A DNA stretch of 64,000 nt from Aeromicrobium fastidiosum. Lineage in GTDB: Bacteria > Actinomycetota > Actinomycetes > Propionibacteriales > Nocardioidaceae. The stretch spans positions 620,001-684,000 of the forward strand of contig NZ_JAGIOG010000001.1 in the NCBI RefSeq assembly GCF_017876595.1. Direction: 5' to 3'. Both the position numbers and the translations under genes were made by a program. The notes under the pieces are model-generated. The model made no database searches. It saw only the letters and a program-made list of their open reading frames with translations, and was not told where the DNA came from. Positions 57,054 to 64,000 of this stretch are shown here, piece after piece. The stretch's first letter is position 1. Every line of letters begins with the position of its first letter.

Positions 57054-58045
57054 ACCTCGACGTCACCGGCATGCGGGCCGTCGTCGTGGGCGGCGACCTG
57101 CGGGCGGCCGGCCAGGTCTCGTCGCTGCTCGACGGCGGGGCGATCGTCACGGTCGTCGCCGGCGAGGTGACCGCCTCGATCGACGACCTCGCCGCCCGCG
57201 GTCTCGTGACCTGGATCGCCCGTGACGCAGAGCCGGACGACGTTGCGCAGTTCGACCTCGTGCTGCGGGGCCACGCCCACGCCCCGGCCCCCGAGCGCAT
57301 CCTCGACATCGGATCGGTGACCCTCGTGGGCGGCGGGCCCGGCGACCCGGGCCTCGTGACGGTCGCCGGACGCGAGGCCATCGAGACCGCCGACGTCATC
57401 GTCACCGACCGACTGGCACCCCTCGCCGCACTGGCCTGGGCACGACCCGATGCCGAGATCATCGACGTCGCCAAGATCCCCGGCGGCCGGTCGACCAGCC
57501 AGGACGACATCAACCAGCTGCTCGTCGAGCACGCCAAGGCCGGCCGTCACGTCGTCCGGTTCAAGGGCGGCGACAACTTCGTGTTCGGTCGTGGCGGCGA
57601 GGAGCTGCTGGCCTGCCACGACGCCGGCATCCCGACCCGAGTCGTGCCGGGCGTGAGCTCGGCGATCGCCGCACCCGCGCTCGCCGGAGTCCCGGTCACG
57701 CACCGCGGCCTGACGCAGGGGTTCACGGTCGTCTCGGGCCACGTGCCGCCGGGCCACCCCGACAGCACGCTCGACTACGCCGCGCTCGCCCACTCCGGCA
57801 CCTCGATCGTCGTGCTGATGGGCGTGCGGACGCTCGAGGCCATCTGCGCGGCCCTCGTCGAGGGCGGACTCGACCCGGCCACGCCCGCGGCGGTCGTCGC
57901 CGACGGCAGCCTGCCGAGCCAGCGCGTCGTCCGCGCCACGGTCGCCACGATCGCCGAGGCGGCCGCCGAGCTGCGACCACCTGCCGTCGCGGTCATCGGC
58001 GAGGTCGCCGACATCGACGGCCTCACGGAGGTGGCCGGCGCATGA
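57050..58045 (+). CDS. cobA: Uroporphyrinogen-III C-methyltransferase with vestigial N-terminal domain
   Basis: A 331-residue protein. Residues about 88-331 are a SUMT (CobA/CysG-A type) that makes precorrin-2 from uroporphyrinogen III: V-T-L-V-G-G-G-P-G-D-P-G-L-V-T, V-R-F-K-G-G-D-N-F-V-F-G-R-G-G-E-E and V-P-G-V-S-S-A-I-A-A-P. The first 85 residues resemble a shortened precorrin-2 dehydrogenase Rossmann domain (M-R-A-V-V-V-G-G-D-L-R-A-A-G-Q) but are too short to be a complete enzyme. The ATG overlaps the cobBC stop (ATGA). Confidence 0.93.
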   Translation: MNLDVTGMRAVVVGGDLRAAGQVSSLLDGGAIVTVVAGEVTASIDDLAARGLVTWIARDAEPDDVAQFDLVLRGHAHAPAPERILDIGSVTLVGGGPGDPGLVTVAGREAIETADVIVTDRLAPLAALAWARPDAEIIDVAKIPGGRSTSQDDINQLLVEHAKAGRHVVRFKGGDNFVFGRGGEELLACHDAGIPTRVVPGVSSAIAAPALAGVPVTHRGLTQGFTVVSGHVPPGHPDSTLDYAALAHSGTSIVVLMGVRTLEAICAALVEGGLDPATPAAVVADGSLPSQRVVRATVATIAEAAAELRPPAVAVIGEVADIDGLTEVAGA

Positions 58046-58518
58046 TCCTCTGGGTGCGCCACGGACAGTCGACCTGGAACGTCCTCGACCGCATGCAGGG
58101 CCACGAGCTCAGCCCGCCCCTGACCGAGCTGGGGCGGGAGCAGGCACAGCACGCCGCCGAGTCGCTCGCGGGCCGCGGCGTCGTGAGACTGCTCAGCTCG
58201 CCGGCCACGAGGGCGCTCGAAACCGCCGAGATCATCGGTGCCCACCTGGGCCTCGAGGTCGAGGTCGAGCCGCTGCTGCTCGAGAAGGGCCTCGACGAGA
58301 ACTACACCAACGTCCTCGTGCGGGTGCAGCAGTTCTTGGATCGGCACAGCGTGGACCGCGACCTGCCCGACCACACCGTCGCCGTCAGCCACGGCGACAC
58401 GATCGGCCTCGCGGTCGGTCTGCTGAGCGGTCAGCGCCCCGAGCCACCGGCCAACGGATCGATCACGAGCGTCGATCCGGCCACCCGCGAGGTCGACGTC
58501 ACCGTGCCCCCTCGTTGA
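58042..58518 (+). CDS. Histidine phosphatase, probable alpha-ribazole phosphatase
   Basis: A 158-residue phosphoglycerate-mutase-like phosphatase. The catalytic R-H-G is at L-W-V-R-H-G-Q-S-T-W-N, and the second histidine is in V-A-V-S-H-G-D-T-I-G. Its ATG overlaps the cobA stop, so it is part of the cobalamin operon. There it most likely dephosphorylates alpha-ribazole phosphate or the cobalamin phosphate, the job of CobC/CblZ-type enzymes. Substrate assignment is by context only. Confidence 0.82.
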   Translation: MILWVRHGQSTWNVLDRMQGHELSPPLTELGREQAQHAAESLAGRGVVRLLSSPATRALETAEIIGAHLGLEVEVEPLLLEKGLDENYTNVLVRVQQFLDRHSVDRDLPDHTVAVSHGDTIGLAVGLLSGQRPEPPANGSITSVDPATREVDVTVPPR

Positions 58519-58524
58519 CCATCG

Positions 58525-58665
58525 CAACGACTCGTCCCTAGGATGACAGCACCACCCCCGAGGAAGCCGGTGAGAATCCGGCGCAGTCGCGCTACTGTGA
58601 CGCCTCCTGCAGACCCTGCACCAGGCGAAGCCAGACCCGACGGGGTGGCGACTCATCCATTCACG
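58525..58665 (+). promoter_or_regulatory. Cobalamin riboswitch upstream of cbtB-cbtA
   Basis: The leader has gaggaagccggtgagaatcc, the B12-box region gcgctactgtgacg, and gcgaagccagaccc, in riboswitch order. It precedes the cobalt-transporter genes cbtB and cbtA, a place where cobalamin riboswitches are well established. It lies downstream of the phosphatase stop, so it may act on a separate transcript or on read-through. Ends are approximate. Confidence 0.93.
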
Positions 58666-58693
58666 GGACGCACTCATCCCACAAGGAGATTCC

Positions 58694-58903
58694 ATGTCAC
58701 AGGCCATCGCCACCCCCGAGGTCGAGATCCCGACCATCCCGGTCGCACAGCTCGCCCCTTGGGCCGCCTTCGTCTTCCTCATCGCCGCCATCGTGCTGTT
58801 CTTCATCAGCGCCGACCAGGGCATCGTGTCGATCCCGTCGGGCAACGCCGTCCACGAGTGGGTCCACGACGGACGCCACCTGCTCGGCTTCCCCTGCCAC
58901 TGA
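58694..58903 (+). CDS. cbtB: CbtB, small subunit of cobalt transporter
   Basis: A 69-residue protein with one transmembrane segment (W-A-A-F-V-F-L-I-A-A-I-V-L-F-F-I) and a histidine-rich C-terminus, H-E-W-V-H-D-G-R-H-L-L-G-F-P-C-H, as expected for the metal-binding tail of CbtB. It has a strong aaggag ribosome site and a cobalamin riboswitch upstream, and is followed by cbtA. Together they form the predicted CbtAB cobalt uptake system. Confidence 0.93.
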   Translation: MSQAIATPEVEIPTIPVAQLAPWAAFVFLIAAIVLFFISADQGIVSIPSGNAVHEWVHDGRHLLGFPCH

Positions 58904-58973
58904 CACCTCTCCCCTGACCCGGCGCGCCCCTGAGGCGGCCGGGAATTCGCGCTACCCAGAAACGGGCACCTTC

Positions 58974-59768
58974 ATGACCCCACGCAACTTCCTCGTCCGC
59001 GGCCTGCTCGCGGGCTTCCTGGCGGGCATCTTCGCCTTCGCCGTCTCCTACACCGTCGGTGAGCCGCAGGTCGACGCCGCGATCGCCGTCGAGGAGGCCG
59101 GCACCGCCGCCGCTCCCGTCGAGGCCGCACCCGCCGACGACGGCCACACCCACTCGCACTCGCACGACGAGGGCGGCACCGTCGTCTCGCGCGACAACCA
59201 GTCGACGTGGGGCCTGGCGACCGGCATCTTCGCCGTCAGCACCGCATTCGGCGGCGTCGTCGGACTCATCTCGGCGTTCGCGGTCGGACGTCTCGGACGT
59301 CTGCGGCCCAGCCAGTCGACCGCGGTCATCGCGCTGCTGGGCTTCGTCGCGGCGTGGCTCGTGCCGTTCGTCAAGTACCCCGCGACCCCGCCGGCCGTCG
59401 GCAACGAGGACACGCTGGCCGACCGCACGCTCTACTACTTCACGATCCAGGCCGTCTCGATCCTCGCGATGATCGGCGTGGTCCTGCTGGCCCGCCGCCT
59501 GCTGTCCCAGATCGGGACGTACCGGACGCTCCTGGTCTCGGGCGCGACGTTCCTCGTCATCGTCGTCGTCACGGGGCTGCTGCTCCCGACCGTCAACGAG
59601 ATCGGCACGTTCCCCGGCGACACGCTCTGGTACTTCCGGCGCGCCTCGCTGATGACCAACCTGACGCTGTGGGCCGCGCTCGGCATCATCCTGGCCGGAC
59701 TCATCGGCAGGCTGTACGAGCAGGAGACCGCCCGGACGGCGCGTCGCGACCTGGCGGCGAGCCTGTGA
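58974..59768 (+). CDS. cbtA: CbtA, membrane subunit of cobalt transporter
   Basis: A 264-residue membrane protein with about five to six transmembrane segments. The first TM starts at F-L-V-R-G-L-L-A-G-F-L-A-G. The external loop after TM1 has the metal-binding stretch D-G-H-T-H-S-H-S-H-D near residue 56. W-L-V-P-F-V-K-Y-P-A-T-P-P-A-V-G is a CbtA family signature. It supplies cobalt for CobN-dependent insertion. Its stop overlaps the cobT GTG. Confidence 0.93.
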   Translation: MTPRNFLVRGLLAGFLAGIFAFAVSYTVGEPQVDAAIAVEEAGTAAAPVEAAPADDGHTHSHSHDEGGTVVSRDNQSTWGLATGIFAVSTAFGGVVGLISAFAVGRLGRLRPSQSTAVIALLGFVAAWLVPFVKYPATPPAVGNEDTLADRTLYYFTIQAVSILAMIGVVLLARRLLSQIGTYRTLLVSGATFLVIVVVTGLLLPTVNEIGTFPGDTLWYFRRASLMTNLTLWAALGIILAGLIGRLYEQETARTARRDLAASL

Positions 59769-60793
59769 CCGCCGCCGTCACCGCCCCCTCCGCGACGCTG
59801 CGGGCAGAGGCCGAGGCCCGCCTGGCCGATCTCGCGACCCCTCCCGGTGCGCTCGGACGCCTCGGCGACCTGGCCGTCTGGGTCGCCGCGACCCAGGGCC
59901 AGGTGCCGCCCGCGCCGATCGACCGTGTCCGCGCGGTCATCTTCGCCGGCGACCACGGGGTGTCCGACCACGGCGTCTCGGCCTTCCCGAAGGCCATCAC
60001 GCCCGCCATGGTGCGCACGTTCCTGGCCGGCCGGGCCGGCGTCTCGGTGCTCGCCGCCCAGCACGGCGTGTCGGTCCGCGTGCTCGACCTCGGGGTGGAC
60101 GACGACCTCGACGGCGTCCCGGCCGAGGTCACGGCGTTCAAGGTGCGGCGCGGGTCCGGCGCGATCCACCTCGAGGACGCGCTGACGTCCGACGAGACCC
60201 GCCGGGCGATCCTGGCTGGCGAGACCGTCGCGGCCGAGGAGATCGCCGCGGGTGCTCAGCTGCTCGTCAGCGGCGACATGGGCATCGGCAACACCACCCC
60301 TGCCGCCGCCCTGATCGCCGCGTCCTTCGGCCTGCCCGCCTCCGAGGTCACCGGCCGCGGGACGGGCATCGACGAGGCCGCGCTGGCCGCCAAGACAGCG
60401 CTCGTGCAGCACGCCGTCGACCGTGCCGGCGAGCGCACCGCCGACCCCGTCGACACCCTCACCGCGCTCGGCAGCGCCGATCTCGCCGCCTCGGCCGGCT
60501 TCATGGCCGCTGCGGCGCGGGCCGGCGTGCCCGTGCTGCTCGACGGCGTCATCTCGGTCGCGGCGGCCGTCATGGCCGATCGCCTCGCCCCCGGTGCCGC
60601 CGCATGGTTCGTCGCGGGCCACCGGTCGACCGAGCCCGCCCAGTCGCTGGCGCTCGACAAGCTGGGGCTCGAGCCCGTGCTCGACCTCGGCATGCGGCTC
60701 GGCGAGGGCAGCGGCGCCGTCGCCGCCGTGCCGCTGCTCCGGTCCGCGGCGCTGTTGCTGTCGCAGGTCGCGCTGCTGTCCGACCTGCACTGA
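59765..60793 (+). CDS. cobT: Nicotinate-nucleotide-DMB phosphoribosyltransferase CobT
   Basis: A 342-residue CobT/CobU-type enzyme (NaMN:DMB phosphoribosyltransferase) that activates the lower ligand as alpha-ribazole phosphate. Landmarks are T-P-P-G-A-L-G-R-L near residue 26, F-A-G-D-H-G-V-S, G-D-M-G-I-G-N-T-T-P-A-A-A, and the catalytic glutamate in R-L-G-E-G-S-G-A near the end. The GTG start overlaps the cbtA stop (GTGA), placing it under the cbtB riboswitch. Confidence 0.95.
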   Translation: MTAAVTAPSATLRAEAEARLADLATPPGALGRLGDLAVWVAATQGQVPPAPIDRVRAVIFAGDHGVSDHGVSAFPKAITPAMVRTFLAGRAGVSVLAAQHGVSVRVLDLGVDDDLDGVPAEVTAFKVRRGSGAIHLEDALTSDETRRAILAGETVAAEEIAAGAQLLVSGDMGIGNTTPAAALIAASFGLPASEVTGRGTGIDEAALAAKTALVQHAVDRAGERTADPVDTLTALGSADLAASAGFMAAAARAGVPVLLDGVISVAAAVMADRLAPGAAAWFVAGHRSTEPAQSLALDKLGLEPVLDLGMRLGEGSGAVAAVPLLRSAALLLSQVALLSDLH

Positions 60794-61548
60794 TGCTCGA
60801 CGCCTGGCGGCTCTCGGTCGGCACCCTGACGGCGCTGCGGGTCGGGCACCCGTCCCGGGTCGACCGGCGCACGGCCGGCGCGGCGATGCTGCTCGCACCG
60901 CTGGCAGTCATCCCCTTGGGGCTGCTGGTCGGTGTGATCGGCTGGGCGGGACGCGAGCTCGACCTGGCACCGGTCGCGGTCGCGGTCGTCGCCGTCGGGG
61001 CCCTCGCGACGGGCAGCCGTGCCCTGCACCTGGACGGGCTGTCGGACGTCGCCGACGCGCTCACGGCCTCGTACGACCGCGAGCGGTCGCTCGAGGTCAT
61101 GAAGGGCGGCACCTCGGGCCCGGCCGGATCCGCGGCACTGGTGCTCGTGCTGGGCCTGCAGGTCGCGGCGCTGGCCTCGGTGCTGTCGACACCGCGCGGA
61201 CCCGTCGTCGCTGCCGTGCTCGTGTGCGCCTCGCGGGCGATGCTGGTCGTGACCTGCGCGCGCGGCGTCCCGGCGGCGCGCGAGGGCGGCCTCGCGGCGT
61301 CCTACGTCGGCACCGTCACGCCGCTCGTCGCCGTGCTGAGCTGGGTCGTCGTCGGCGCGATCGCCGCCGGGGTGCTCGGCTGGGCCGGTTACGAGCCGTG
61401 GCGCGGCGTCGTCGTCGCGGCGGCCGGTCTCGTCGTCGGCGCAGCCCTCACCTACCGTTGCGTCCGGCGGTTCGGCGGTGTCACCGGCGACGTCTTCGGC
61501 GCGGCCATCGAGGTCTCGCTCGCCACGATGCTCCTGGGGGCCACATGA
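60793..61548 (+). CDS. cobS: Adenosylcobinamide-GDP ribazoletransferase CobS
   Basis: A 251-residue integral membrane enzyme (CobS/CobV) that joins adenosylcobinamide-GDP with alpha-ribazole (phosphate). It has R-A-L-H-L-D-G-L-S-D-V-A-D-A near residue 76, K-G-G-T-S-G-P-A-G, and F-G-G-V-T-G-D-V-F-G-A near the end, all conserved in the family, with several TM segments. The ATG shares one base with the cobT stop (TGATG). Confidence 0.94.
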   Translation: MLDAWRLSVGTLTALRVGHPSRVDRRTAGAAMLLAPLAVIPLGLLVGVIGWAGRELDLAPVAVAVVAVGALATGSRALHLDGLSDVADALTASYDRERSLEVMKGGTSGPAGSAALVLVLGLQVAALASVLSTPRGPVVAAVLVCASRAMLVVTCARGVPAAREGGLAASYVGTVTPLVAVLSWVVVGAIAAGVLGWAGYEPWRGVVVAAAGLVVGAALTYRCVRRFGGVTGDVFGAAIEVSLATMLLGAT

Positions 61549-62549
61549 CCACGACCGTCCTCGTCGAGCAGCGCGGACGCCTGGGCGTCCTGACCCTCAA
61601 CCGTCCGCGCGCCATCAACGCGCTCGATCTCGAGATGGTGCGCCTCGCGCAGCAGGCACTCGACCGCTGGGCGACGGACGACTCGATCGGGGCGGTGCTC
61701 GTCACGGGCGCGGGCGACCGGGGCCTGTGCGCCGGGGGCGACCTGCAGGGCATGTACCGGTCGGCCCGCGACGGCACCGACGAGTCCGTCGACTTCTGGC
61801 GCGAGGAGTACGTGCTCGACCACACGATCGCGACGTACGCCAAGCCCGTCGTGGCCCTCATGGACGGCATCGTGCTGGGCGGCGGCGTGGGCGTCTCGGC
61901 GCACGCCTCCCACCGCGTCGTCACCGAGCGGACGTCGGTCGGCATGCCGGAGACCCGCATCGGCTTCGTGCCCGACGTGGGCGGCCCGTGGCTGCTGTCG
62001 CGCGCACCCGGCGAGCTGGGCACGCACCTCGCCCTCACGGCGTCCAACGCCGACGGGGCCGACACGATCGCCCTCGGCATGGCCGACGTGCTGGTGCCGA
62101 GCGACCGTCTGCCCGATCTCGAGCGGGCCCTCGAGACCGAGACGCCCGACGACGTCCTGGCCCGTCTCGCGGTCGAGCCTCCCGCATCGGCATTGCTGGG
62201 CCGGCAGGCGTGGATCGACGCTGCGTACGCGGGTCACGACGTGCAGGAGATCGTCGCCCGGCTCCGCGCCGCCGGCACCGAGGACGCCACGCAGGCCGCC
62301 GACGACATCGAGGCGCGATCACCCACGGCGGTCACGCTGACCCTCGCCGTCGTGCGCCGCGCGGCGACGCTGCCCGATCTGCGCGCCGCCCTCGACCAAG
62401 ACCTCGCGGTGTCGACCTTCCTGCTGGGCGTGCCGGACATGGTCGAGGGCATCCGCGCGCAGGTCATCGACAAGGACCGGTCTCCCCAGTGGAGCCCAGC
62501 GTCCCTGGCCGAGGTCGACCCCGAGGCCTGGGCCCACGTCCTGAGCTGA
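61545..62549 (+). CDS. Enoyl-CoA hydratase family, 3-hydroxyisobutyryl-CoA hydrolase-like
   Basis: A 334-residue crotonase-fold enzyme of the HIBCH type. It has L-T-L-N-R-P-R-A-I-N-A-L, the oxyanion-hole segments C-A-G-G-D-L-Q-G-M-Y and G-I-V-L-G-G-G-V-G-V-S, and P-E-T-R-I-G-F-V-P-D-V-G-G, which carry the hydrolase glutamate and aspartate. It hydrolyses 3-hydroxyisobutyryl-CoA or a similar thioester in valine or propionate-type metabolism. It overlaps cobS by 4 bp, so it is in the B12-regulated run, though it has no known role in cobalamin synthesis. Confidence 0.87.
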   Translation: MTTTVLVEQRGRLGVLTLNRPRAINALDLEMVRLAQQALDRWATDDSIGAVLVTGAGDRGLCAGGDLQGMYRSARDGTDESVDFWREEYVLDHTIATYAKPVVALMDGIVLGGGVGVSAHASHRVVTERTSVGMPETRIGFVPDVGGPWLLSRAPGELGTHLALTASNADGADTIALGMADVLVPSDRLPDLERALETETPDDVLARLAVEPPASALLGRQAWIDAAYAGHDVQEIVARLRAAGTEDATQAADDIEARSPTAVTLTLAVVRRAATLPDLRAALDQDLAVSTFLLGVPDMVEGIRAQVIDKDRSPQWSPASLAEVDPEAWAHVLS

Positions 62550-62550
62550 C

Positions 62551-63081
62551 TCAGAGCCGGAGGGCGCGACCGGCGACGACGAGCAGGACGTCGTCGCACT
62601 CCTGGGCGATCCGCTGGTTGACGACGCCGAGCAGGTCGCGGAACACCCGTCCCGACCGGTGCTCCGGCACGACGCTCATGCCGACCTCGTTGGTGACCGC
62701 GACGACCGTGCCGCGGTGCTCGGAGATGGCCGCGGCGGTGTCGGCGAGCCGGTCGTGCAGCACGGGCTCCCAGTCGTCGCGCAGCTGGTCCCAGCCGTCG
62801 AGCTCGTCGATGACGGACGTCAGCCAGGTGCCGAGACAGTCGATCAGCACCGCGCCGTCTGCACCGCGCACCGCGCCGGCCAGGTCGTGGGTCTCGATCG
62901 TGCCCCAGTGGTCGGGCCGGCGGGCCCGGTGGATCGCGACGCGCGCAGCCCACTCCGGATCGGCGTCGACGTCGGCCTCTGGCCCCGGTGCCACGTACGT
63001 GACGTGGGGCTCCGCGACCAGGAGCGACTCCGCGTGGAACGACTTGCCCGAGCGCACGCCGCCCGTGACCAGAACCTTCAT
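62551..63081 (-). CDS. cobU: Adenosylcobinamide kinase/guanylyltransferase CobU
   Basis: A 176-residue CobU/CobP enzyme that phosphorylates and then guanylylates adenosylcobinamide. The P-loop is G-G-V-R-S-G-K-S (7-14). A-V-L-I-D-C-L-G-T-W-L-T and T-N-E-V-G-M-S-V-V-P are family signatures. The histidine near residue 51 in V-A-I-H-R-A-R-R-P is at the position of the guanylylated residue. It converges on the acyl-CoA hydrolase with 1 bp between and is divergent from cobD. Confidence 0.94.
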   Translation of the reverse strand: MKVLVTGGVRSGKSFHAESLLVAEPHVTYVAPGPEADVDADPEWAARVAIHRARRPDHWGTIETHDLAGAVRGADGAVLIDCLGTWLTSVIDELDGWDQLRDDWEPVLHDRLADTAAAISEHRGTVVAVTNEVGMSVVPEHRSGRVFRDLLGVVNQRIAQECDDVLLVVAGRALRL

Positions 63082-63134
63082 GGCACCTCGCTAGTGTCGT
63101 GCTCACCTTACTCAGACGACCGGGAGCACAGCAC

Positions 63135-64000
63135 ATGTCAGCGCGCGCGACGGGGCTCGTCATCGGCTTCGCAGCAGACCGGCTGCTGGGTGACCCGGCC
63201 CGTCACCACCCCGTCGCCGGCTTCGGCCGCCTCGCCGGGGCCCTCGAGCAGCGGATGTGGGCGGACGACCGCCTGACCGGTGCGGCCTACACCGCGACCC
63301 TCGTCGGTGGGGCCGGCGCAGCGGGGTTGCTCGCCGACCGCATCACCCGGGGCCGTCCCATCGCCCGCAGCCTGCTGACCGCCGCGACCACGTGGGCCGT
63401 CCTCGGCGGACGCTCGCTGGGTCGCGAGGCCCAGCGGGTCCACGCCCACCTCGACCGCGACGACCTCCCGGCCGCCCGCGAGCAGCTGACCCACCTCGTG
63501 GGCCGCGACCCGTCGCAGCTGGACGCTGCCGAGATCTCGCGCGCGACCGTCGAGTCCGTCGCCGAGAACACCTCGGACGCCGTCGTGGCCCCGTTGCTGG
63601 CGGGCGCGGTCGGCGGCATCGGCGGGCTGATGGCCTATCGCGCCGCCAACACCTTGGACGCCATGGTCGGCCACCGCAGCGAACGCTTCGAGCGGTTCGG
63701 CTGGGCGTCCGCGCGCCTCGACGACGTCCTCAACCTGGCCCCGGCCCGCCTCTCAGCGCTGCTGGGGGCCGCGCTCGCCCCGCTCGTCGGTGGACGTCCG
63801 GCCGACGCGTTCGAGGCGTGGACCCGCGACGCCCGACGGCACCCCAGCCCCAACGCCGGACCCGTCGAGGCCTCGTTCGCGGGGGCCCTGGGCGTGCAGC
63901 TGGGAGGCACCAACCTGTACGGCACGCGGGTCGAGCACCGCGCGCTCCTGGGGTCGGGACGTCCCGTCAGCCCCGACGACGTCCCCCGTGCGGTGCGTCT
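63135..64000 (+). CDS. cobD: Adenosylcobinamide-phosphate synthase CobD/CbiB (3' end outside window)
   Basis: The visible 288 residues match CobD/CbiB, which attaches aminopropanol phosphate to adenosylcobyrate. Landmarks are A-A-D-R-L-L-G-D-P-A-R-H-H-P-V near the start, E-S-V-A-E-N-T-S-D-A-V-V-A-P-L, and A-A-N-T-L-D-A-M-V-G-H-R near residue 172. Several TM segments are present, as expected. It is cut by the right edge and divergent from cobU. Confidence 0.93.
   Translation, partial: MSARATGLVIGFAADRLLGDPARHHPVAGFGRLAGALEQRMWADDRLTGAAYTATLVGGAGAAGLLADRITRGRPIARSLLTAATTWAVLGGRSLGREAQRVHAHLDRDDLPAAREQLTHLVGRDPSQLDAAEISRATVESVAENTSDAVVAPLLAGAVGGIGGLMAYRAANTLDAMVGHRSERFERFGWASARLDDVLNLAPARLSALLGAALAPLVGGRPADAFEAWTRDARRHPSPNAGPVEASFAGALGVQLGGTNLYGTRVEHRALLGSGRPVSPDDVPRAVR

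Noticed and set aside
58042..58518. Naming the phosphatase cobC
   Set aside because: The symbol is used both for alpha-ribazole phosphatase and for the PLP enzyme fused in cobBC; substrate is inferred only from context.
1..64000. CRISPR arrays, rRNA or tRNA genes, IS elements
   Set aside because: No regularly spaced repeats, RNA gene signatures, transposase frames or terminal inverted repeats were seen on either strand.

Overview
The window is high-GC DNA with dense, often 1-4 bp overlapping genes, GTG starts, a DmdR/IdeR-type iron box, 13E12-type HNH proteins, a CobN + ChlI-ChlD cobaltochelatase and many TetR regulators. This points to an actinobacterium, probably Nocardioidaceae or a relative such as Aeromicrobium or Nocardioides. 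That placement is an inference from gene content, not a computed one. No tRNA, rRNA, CRISPR array, integrase or transposase was found.

Layout. 1-4450: a TetR/MFS efflux pair with a clear operator, a quinone-oxidoreductase-like gene and a LexA-box-preceded HNH (13E12) gene. 4432-12020 (minus): a hydroxamate siderophore operon of the desferrioxamine/bisucaberin type, read desA, desB, a fused acyltransferase-NIS synthetase, an Ntn acylase and a second acyltransferase, behind an iron box at 12045. 12103-18123: redox and regulatory genes (two aldo/keto reductases, XRE and MerR regulators, small enzymes) and a second HNH gene. 18124-22717: a visibly lower-GC island with two overlapping reverse transcriptase genes that best match a type 3 defence-associated reverse transcriptase system (DRT3, UG3+UG8). 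22718-28500 (minus): cobF, cobN and a corrinoid/siderophore-binding lipoprotein, with two cobalamin riboswitches. 28571-35748: VapBC, an HtaA haem protein, cstA with its small partner, a frameshifted APC permease and a universal stress protein. 35783-38858: a cobG-like gene, cobH and cobIJ. 38877-48716: a polyprenol-phosphate mannosyltransferase, oxidoreductase, paired SCO6745-like genes, a three-domain SRPBCC-thiolase-crotonase fusion, TetR regulators, a LigD-type polymerase and Ohr. 48718-50693 (minus): cobM and cobL. 50894-64000: a membrane protein, then the main cobalamin run (riboswitch, chlID, cobO, cobB-cobC fusion, cobA, phosphatase, riboswitch, cbtB, cbtA, cobT, cobS, an acyl-CoA hydrolase, cobU, cobD).

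Together the cob genes encode most of the aerobic (late cobalt insertion) adenosylcobalamin pathway plus cobalt uptake, with four cobalamin riboswitches for feedback control. cobK and cobQ are not in the window, and the cobG-like protein ends before the usual Fe-S ligand region.

The points most worth following are the DRT3-like reverse transcriptase pair and a possible template RNA beside it; palindromic elements that form in-frame inter-domain linkers in several cob genes, including one repeated element shared by chlID and the cobB-cobC junction; an Ntn acylase translationally coupled inside a siderophore operon; and the truncated cobG-like gene.
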